Both the position numbers and the translations under genes were made by a program. Below are positions 57,661 through 64,000 of a stretch of 64,000 nt of DNA, one piece after another. The notes beneath the pieces are model-generated. The model worked only from the letters and a program-made list of their open reading frames with translations. It was not told the DNA's origin and searched no databases. Positions within the stretch are counted from its first letter, which is position 1. Each line of letters begins with the position of its first letter. The DNA is taken from the NCBI GenBank assembly GCA_028023455.1, contig JAQFVV010000156.1, positions 1,633,236-1,697,235 on the forward strand. The letters are read 5' to 3'. Source of the stretch: Epiperipatus broadwayi (taxonomy: Eukaryota; Onychophora; Udeonychophora; Euonychophora; Peripatidae).

Positions 57661-60600
57661 GTTGTCAAAAAATATATTTTTAGAAATAAAATAAATAACA
57701 CCACTAGGCAAAACAAAACATCGTAATTCAAAGTTTGAACATTCTAAAAGATAACAAGCTATATGACTTGCATAAAGATTTGAAAATTATTTTATCTTGC
57801 ATTGTACTCATGCTACTTGAGGTCTGAGATAAATTATTTTAGCCAAGAACCAAATAATGAGAATTAATACATTTCTTTTCTTTTTTTTTTAACAAAATAA
57901 AATTTTAATATGATGAATATATAGATTTTATATATAATAATATATTTAGATCATTTTATCACTTGGGGAGGGTGTAAATCTCTTGTCAGTCAACATAAGT
58001 TTTAGCTATAAAAAGATACTACATTCAATTTAAAAAACTAATAGAAACAATACAAATATAAAACATCACACATAAGACAATTAAAGTTCTTCTGATCAAA
58101 AATGGATGAAATAATGATAGTGCAAAGATATTGTCTATAACTGAACCACTGAGTAAACAATTATTGAAATTCAAATAAATCTTAGTGATCATTACAAATT
58201 ATATTAATGATAGTTGCCTAAACTATCTTTATTTTTAGTTCTACTTATTTTCTATTCCCTTTAAAACCATCACTTTCTTCTCTAGGTATATAGTTTCACC
58301 TATATATGTAAACAATTATTGCAATCAAATGATAATCTTTAAAGTTTTGCCATCAAATACCACTTTTTAAACACATTTTATAATAGAATTCTATATTAAA
58401 TGTTAATTAGTAATGAATTACATAATAAATATTTATGTCCCTAATATCTTTTTATTAAATACAGTAGAAGCACATTATTTGCTAAATTTTGTTTCAAGCC
58501 TTTCTGATTGTATTTTTAATGCAGAAATAGCTCATATTTTTTTTATAAGTTTTGTTTTTGAAAAGGTTTACTGTATTGTACACACACACATATGTAACAC
58601 AGATAATTTTTTACACATATGCATTTATTATAAATATTTTTTTAAAAGAATGAAATTATTAATAATAAATAAAGAGAACAAATTTACATATATATTTACT
58701 GTGTGTTCACACATTCACTCAAAAATAATATTAATAAAAAACTTACTGTACCAGATCTTTATTTTTTTAAAAAATAAAATGGACAATAAAGTGTCTGATT
58801 TTTCTTGCAAACTTTAAGCTTTCTAGTACAATAGATCTATAAAAATGCTTTACTGATTCATATCTTCTATTCATAAATTCAATGTTTTATCAAAAATAAA
58901 ACATCTTTTAACAGGATTACAATTTTAGCTATTTCAGGAATACAAACAACCATGACACATATAAAGCTTGCTCTTTCCATTATTTTTTGAATAACTAAGT
59001 CATTCTTTTTCAATTCACTTCCAAATTTTTTTATTTTTTTTTTCAGTATAAACCAATAATTTTCATTTTGTGATTCAAAGAAACTATTCAATATCAAATT
59101 TTTAGATGGAAAAAAATGCAAATAAAAAATGCCTATGCTTTTAATTTATTTAACACGAAGAAAATATAGTCAATAAATGGTATCACCTTAGATTTATTTA
59201 GTAAGGAATGTCCAAATTGATAAAATGGTTGCTGCCATATAAAATTTACAAATGTTTTTATTTTCTTTCCTTATATTTTTTAAAAACTAACATTTCTTTT
59301 TTTTTTAGATAACATATAAATGAAATAGTATATATTAATATAAAAGTGCTAGATCATAGTATCGTTATAATTAAGCTATTACAATATTAAAAATTTGCAA
59401 AACAACTTTCTCAATCTTAATTATTCTTACAATACAGAATGGTCTAAAGTAGGTATAAACGAACACTCAGGAGTGTCTTCTATTACAGTTTCAACATTCC
59501 TGGAATCCATTTTTGATTATAATTATAACCTATTTTTGGCTCATTCTGTATATTTGGTTCTTTAAACGTTATAATATAAATCAAGGAATATTTATATGAT
59601 TATGAATCTTAATATACCTCTTCCTTAATAGCAAATGATCATAAGAGAAAAGGAAAAAAATAAAAATCATTATATCCAACTTCAAGCACTGTCACTGTGA
59701 AAAGGCAACAAAATACAAGTATCAATGTAATAAACTATTGGTTTAATTATAATTTGAATAAAGTTTATATCATAACAGTTTTCACACAAAAGTATGGATG
59801 TCTAGTGATTGTATAACTATCCAGGTCTCATTTGCCTATATCGATTTGTAAAAATACTTTTATGCTAATAGAATAGTAAAAGTATTTTTTTCTTACTGTT
59901 CAAAAATAAAGCTCCAATTTATAGTACAATAATAATTTGAAAACAGTGATTACTACATCATAGTTACTGATTTAATTATTATTGCATGCTAACCATCATG
60001 CATATGATTAAAACACAATCTCCATATATATATTTCAGAATATTGATTCATAGAAAGCATACATCAAAAGTGATCATGATGATGTCAAACATGAGCAACA
60101 TAGATAACAAAAAAATCCTGATATAGTGATGCAACAAAATATGATTTTAAATTAATAAAAAATATATTTCAGGAGTAATTTCATTTACAAATATTCCAAT
60201 GTTAGAGACCAATAAATAAAAGTGGTTATTAATAAATTTAGGGATAAATCTACAATTTTCTCAATTCAGCAAGATTATCAAAATATTAAGCTTACACTCC
60301 AATTATAGAACATATAAAAAGCATGATTAACATAATATTTTCATCTAAGCCTTTTAATTGTAAATCTATAGCCATATTGGTAAATTCATTTCCTTTTAAT
60401 AATTATATTCAATACTACAAATAAACTCTTGCTTAAATAAATAAATTGATCAAATCTTTTAAATTCACAATAAGATAACATAAAATATAATAAAATCTTC
60501 AACAATAAATGAAAAAATAGCATATTTTAAAATAAAGAGTAAATATATTTCTTTAGAAAAATGTTTTGATGCAGTCATAGAGTGGCAAACTCAAAATTCA

Positions 60601-60790
60601 AGGTTCAGGTCACAGAGCCAGCTCTGATCACTTTTAAGATTCTTATATGGAGAAGGTTATTTTTTGATAATTTTAAAAAGATAGACTGAATTTAAAATAT
60701 ATGCTGAAATTGCATAATTAAACTTTTTAATTACCTTTGATTTCCATTAAGCATCTACATAAATTCTTTTATATTCTGGTTCATTTCAGG
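57661..60790. other. AT-rich spacer, no gene recognised
   Basis: About 3.1 kb. The plus-strand frame at 58413-58817 is long (134 codons) but made of Ile/Phe/Asn/Lys codons with no domain, typical of chance frames in AT-rich DNA. A weak B-box-like AAGGTTCAGGTC lies near 60601. Nothing else is supported. Confidence 0.4.
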
Positions 60791-62308
60791 AAAGATTAGT
60801 CGGTACTTACGATATTGGATCTGCTATGCCTTTTCACATCCATATCAATCCGCTGATAACTTTCTAAGCTTGTGATCTGACCAAATAGCATGTATACTTG
60901 GATCTTGCACAAACTTAAAATGATAAATTCATCAAACTGGACCATGTGTACATATTTTTGCAAGATTTACAAAGTTATCGACAGTCTGAATATGTATGTG
61001 AAAAGGCACAAAAGTTCTAATATATGACAGTAATTGCATCAGACTAAATGTAACAATACTAAAAATATTAATTTCTAACAATATTAAAAATATGAATTTC
61101 ACACAAAAATAAATTTGAAAAAGTTTTATGCAATTCCCAAATGTTACTATAAACATGGCTAAAACAATCACTAAATTACAAACACTTAAAATATACACAT
61201 ATGGTATTTACCATGTAATATATAGCAGAAATTGTCATGATGATGAAACAATCAATTTGTCTGTTCTACTTAATTTTAAGTGGATAAAATTTTGTTTCAA
61301 AATGGAGACTAAAAATAAAATTTTTTATTTTTCCCAAAATGGAGACTTACTTAACACATGATTGTGCTATATAACGCCTGCACAGGATCTTCACCAGAAA
61401 AATAAGTAGTAAATGTATTTTTTTCAAAACAAAAAATAAATTAATATACTTTTATTATTTCTACAATGTGGTGGACTATTTTTTTTTGATGTCGTCCATA
61501 TGATTCACACGAAAATGGTCAGTAACTGACAGTTCATAATTCAGCAGTTTTAATGGCTTTCTAACAGTTTGAATACATTGTTGATTCTTCTTCCACATTT
61601 TGTTTGATGATTTCCATCAGAGTTGTTGCTATTCTACCATGAATTCTCATGATGAAACACTCGTTGGTCTCCCTGCACAAGTCATCAAACATCCACTATT
61701 CTGGAATAATTTGTTCAGTTTGGTTTGTTTTTTTTCTTTTTGTGCAAAAGGCTCTCATCAATTTCAATGATTTTGTTAGAGTCTCCAATTTTATATTTTT
61801 CTCTGCTAAACCAAACTCTGTTTTCCTCCATTCTATGGATATTAATTTGCAAGCTCAGCTATAAATAAATTGAATCGCTATCCAAAATGGAATTCTGGAA
61901 CCCTCCAACCATGTTCCCTTATGAAGAACTATTTTATTATTACATTCTTGAATGTTATAATGCCATTGCTTGTCCAAAGTGTGGATGTACTTGACCGCAT
62001 TAATCTTAATAGCGAGTAAACTACAAATGTTCATCATTTTCTACTGTTTTAAAAAAAGAAAAAAAAATGTAGTATTAATTAGAAAATTGGAAAAAAATAA
62101 ATCAGCACTGAAGTAAAAAACACGTTGAGAAGAACTTGTCCAAACAAAATCTGAACAATAAATGAAAGTGTAAATTTATCACGTTATTGGATGAGATTGC
62201 AGGATTTATTTGACATGATCACATGATTAGACATTTATCATGAATATGAAAAGACATACCATCTCTCCTACATTGCAGGACTAACATGTAAGTACTGATT
62301 AGTCTTTT
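60791..62308. mobile_element. Merlin-like DNA transposon with decayed transposase
   Basis: Left end AAAGATTAGTCGGTACTTAC (60791-60810) and right end (62289-62308), whose reverse complement is AAAAGACTAATCAGTACTTA, match imperfectly. A second shared block (CTTTTCACATCCAT, left; CTTTTCATATTCAT, right on the minus strand) lies inside. The interior carries a minus-strand transposase pseudogene. Length about 1.5 kb fits an originally autonomous Merlin element. Target duplications are not obvious. Confidence 0.65.
61460..62040 (-). pseudogene. Merlin-like transposase (DDE type), broken
   Basis: Read from 62037 on the minus strand: a zinc-ribbon half with CNNK, then KGTWLEGSRIPFWIAIQFIY as in the Merlin/IS1595 block K-G-T-x-x-E-x-S, then IIEIDESLLHKKKK near 61755 with the conserved E/V-I-D-E-S and its catalytic-type Asp, then after a shift ETNECFIMRIHGRIATTLME near 61660 and a tail near 61510 resembling the V-N-H region (FRVNHMDD). 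Several stops and at least two frameshifts disable it. Known role of the family: cut-and-paste transposition with 8-9 bp target duplications. It is more complete than the fragment at 10940-11493. Confidence 0.65.
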
Positions 62309-64000
62309 GAATGCAGGTGATAGAGATTGCAATAAATGATATAAATGCAGTGCTTTAAATTATTTCATCATTTGATAACAAAAAATTATTGTTTATAATT
62401 AAAAAATACATTAGTTTCTTGTATATGAAATAATAATTTAGAATGATCATAATTAATGAAGACAAGGAATGCATACCTCCAGCTTTGCATTCCAGTAAAT
62501 ATATCTTACCATCACTGTTTATTGAATACTATGGCACTCTTATTGTTTGCTAGAATCACTTGCCTCTGAAGTAAAATAGGAAGTTTTCTTTGATGAGTGT
62601 TTTGGTCAAAAAGTTTCAGAGATGATTGATCTCTTTTCACCATTTGCATGTTAGGACAGCTTATTTTCCCCTTTGTTCTTTTCATTCTTCAGCTCTTATA
62701 GTGAGGATCTGTTTATTTGGTCTTTAAAAATTTTCTGAAAATTTAGGTTCATCAATCTTTATAGTTATTGATAACTGTTTGGAAAACAATGGACTGTTTG
62801 TTTAAATCCTGCAGCACACAGATTTTCCTATCATTTGTTAAATACACATCTGGAATCTTCTTTTCTGATTCACTTTTAATTATCCTATTTTGGAATAATT
62901 AATATATAATAACGTGAAAGCTAAACACCTTCAAACAGATACGCTTTAAAAATGCTTACAAATAATTAATATAGCATTTATTTTGTCATTATTAAATTTA
63001 GGTTGACTATTACTTTGAAGTTCTGTAAAATTTCTTATCTGACCTTTATCTTCTAAACAACATTCCCTCAGCTTCATTTCACACATGTTCCAAGTGATTA
63101 TCAATTCAACCATCTCTCTGATAGTCTTTTTTTTTTTGATGACTATTATTTTACAATATATAACCTTTATAATTTGTCCTTCAGACAATGTAAAAAAAGT
63201 CAAGGTTTAGAATGAGATGTCAAAATTGGGAATATAATTTTACAGTTTCCTTTTCTGTAGCTCTTGTACAATATCTGATATCTAATTTCATTCTATATTC
63301 TTTATTCCAATAATAGCTAATGGCTGCACTACATATTATATATAATTGATGGATTTACTGAATATAAATGTTTGTTGGTTGTATTTACATGTAAAGAAAA
63401 AAATGACTCAAACTATTATGGTGCTCAACAGGGTTTTCTCTCATGCTTCCTTTAAAATTTTGAATATGGATAACTTTACTAACACAAATGAGATCACTAC
63501 CATTAATGTGGCAAAATAGTATTCTTACTTTCAATTCTAATTCATATTTGATTCCTGTGATTCTTGGACACTCTTGTTTAGTAAATATATATCAAATATG
63601 TTATCCATATTTAGCATTCAACTTTTTCCTTTATCTTCTCTGATTAGTTCTCTGTATATGCATTTAATTCCACATCCATGTGAGCAATGGCATTTATGTA
63701 TTATGATAATAGCTTCTGTTTTATCACTATATAATGTCAAAATATCTATATCCTATAACAATTATTCTGCATCTCTTGCTGTTTGAATTTCTTCTATACT
63801 CTCCATATTTTTACATAAGCAAGCTATTTCATGCTTCCTCTTATATTAGCCCTGTTCCATATTCTTAATTTCCTCAATAAAATATCTTAATATATTCTAT
63901 TTTTATCTATTATTTAAATCTTGGTCTCTATATTTTGTTCTCAAACTGTTAACATCCTTTATCTATAGATTATATTTTCTTTTAATTCCATCTTAATGTT
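62309..64000. other. Spacer with unassigned open stretches
   Basis: No gene is recognised, but three minus-strand stretches look more protein-like than chance: about 62750-62880 (IPDVYLTNDRKICVLQDLNK), 62946-63203 (EMVELIITWNMCEMKLRECC) and about 63400-63560 (KVRILFCHINGSDLICVSK). They lie in different frames with stops between them, so they may be relics of one decayed transposon or of host exons. I cannot name a family. Confidence 0.3.

Noticed and set aside
58413-58817. 134-codon plus-strand frame as a gene
   Set aside because: Composition is dominated by Ile, Phe, Asn and Lys, with no domain or splice signals; long chance frames are common in such AT-rich DNA.

Overview
This window reads as AT-rich (roughly three quarters A+T by eye) nuclear DNA of an invertebrate animal. 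The reasons are a spliced exon that looks like integrin alpha, tRNA-derived SINEs, an RTE-type LINE, Penelope-like elements, Merlin and Tigger-like DNA transposons and a Ty3-type LTR element. There are no operons, ribosome-binding sites, CRISPR arrays or rRNA genes. The phylum cannot be fixed from the sequence. Almost all recognisable coding sequence is transposon-derived and broken; the only host-gene candidate is one minus-strand exon at 46749-46893.

Layout. 1-780: a dispersed noncoding repeat (second copy near 12.3-12.9 kb) holding a fragment of a foldback element. 790-4020 (+), 10744-5420 (-) and 19985-22865 (+): three decayed copies of one APE-type LINE family with a C-terminal CCHC knuckle. 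10.75-11.87 kb and 60.79-62.31 kb: two Merlin-like transposons with broken transposases. 15.35-15.91 and 40.58-40.84 kb: two copies of a short element with a hammerhead-like core. 17.1-17.7 kb: minisatellite and a 72-bp duplication. 26.46-26.86 kb: a foldback with arms of about 150 bp. 27.66-28.50 and 28.60-29.81 kb: two adjacent Penelope-like remnants, each a GIY-YIG nuclease tail between inverted arms. 29.85-39.22 kb: a Ty3-type LTR retrotransposon with 1.9-kb LTRs and a broken gag-pol. 41.44-44.74 kb (-): an almost intact RTE-type LINE with an 11-bp target duplication. 45.12-46.12 kb: a composite foldback element with a 13-bp target duplication. 46.75 kb (-): the host exon. 47.14-48.11 kb: a Tigger-like MITE. 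49.06-49.31 kb (-): a tRNA-SINE. 55.34-56.07 kb (+): a LINE 3' end. 56.29-57.66 kb (-): an old RTE copy split by a second foldback element with a 17-bp target duplication.

The most interesting theme is a set of short, noncoding, inverted-arm elements carrying hammerhead-ribozyme-like cores (CTGATGA, stem II, GAAA, short stem III). In the 57-kb copy, stem I, stem III and the catalytic core can be drawn on both strands, because each inverted arm carries one motif. Two independent insertions share the same asymmetric ends and have perfect 13- and 17-bp target duplications, which suggests RNA-mediated mobility. Nearby Penelope-like remnants have the same inverted-arm layout, and that superfamily is known to carry hammerheads, so these are plausibly its nonautonomous relatives.
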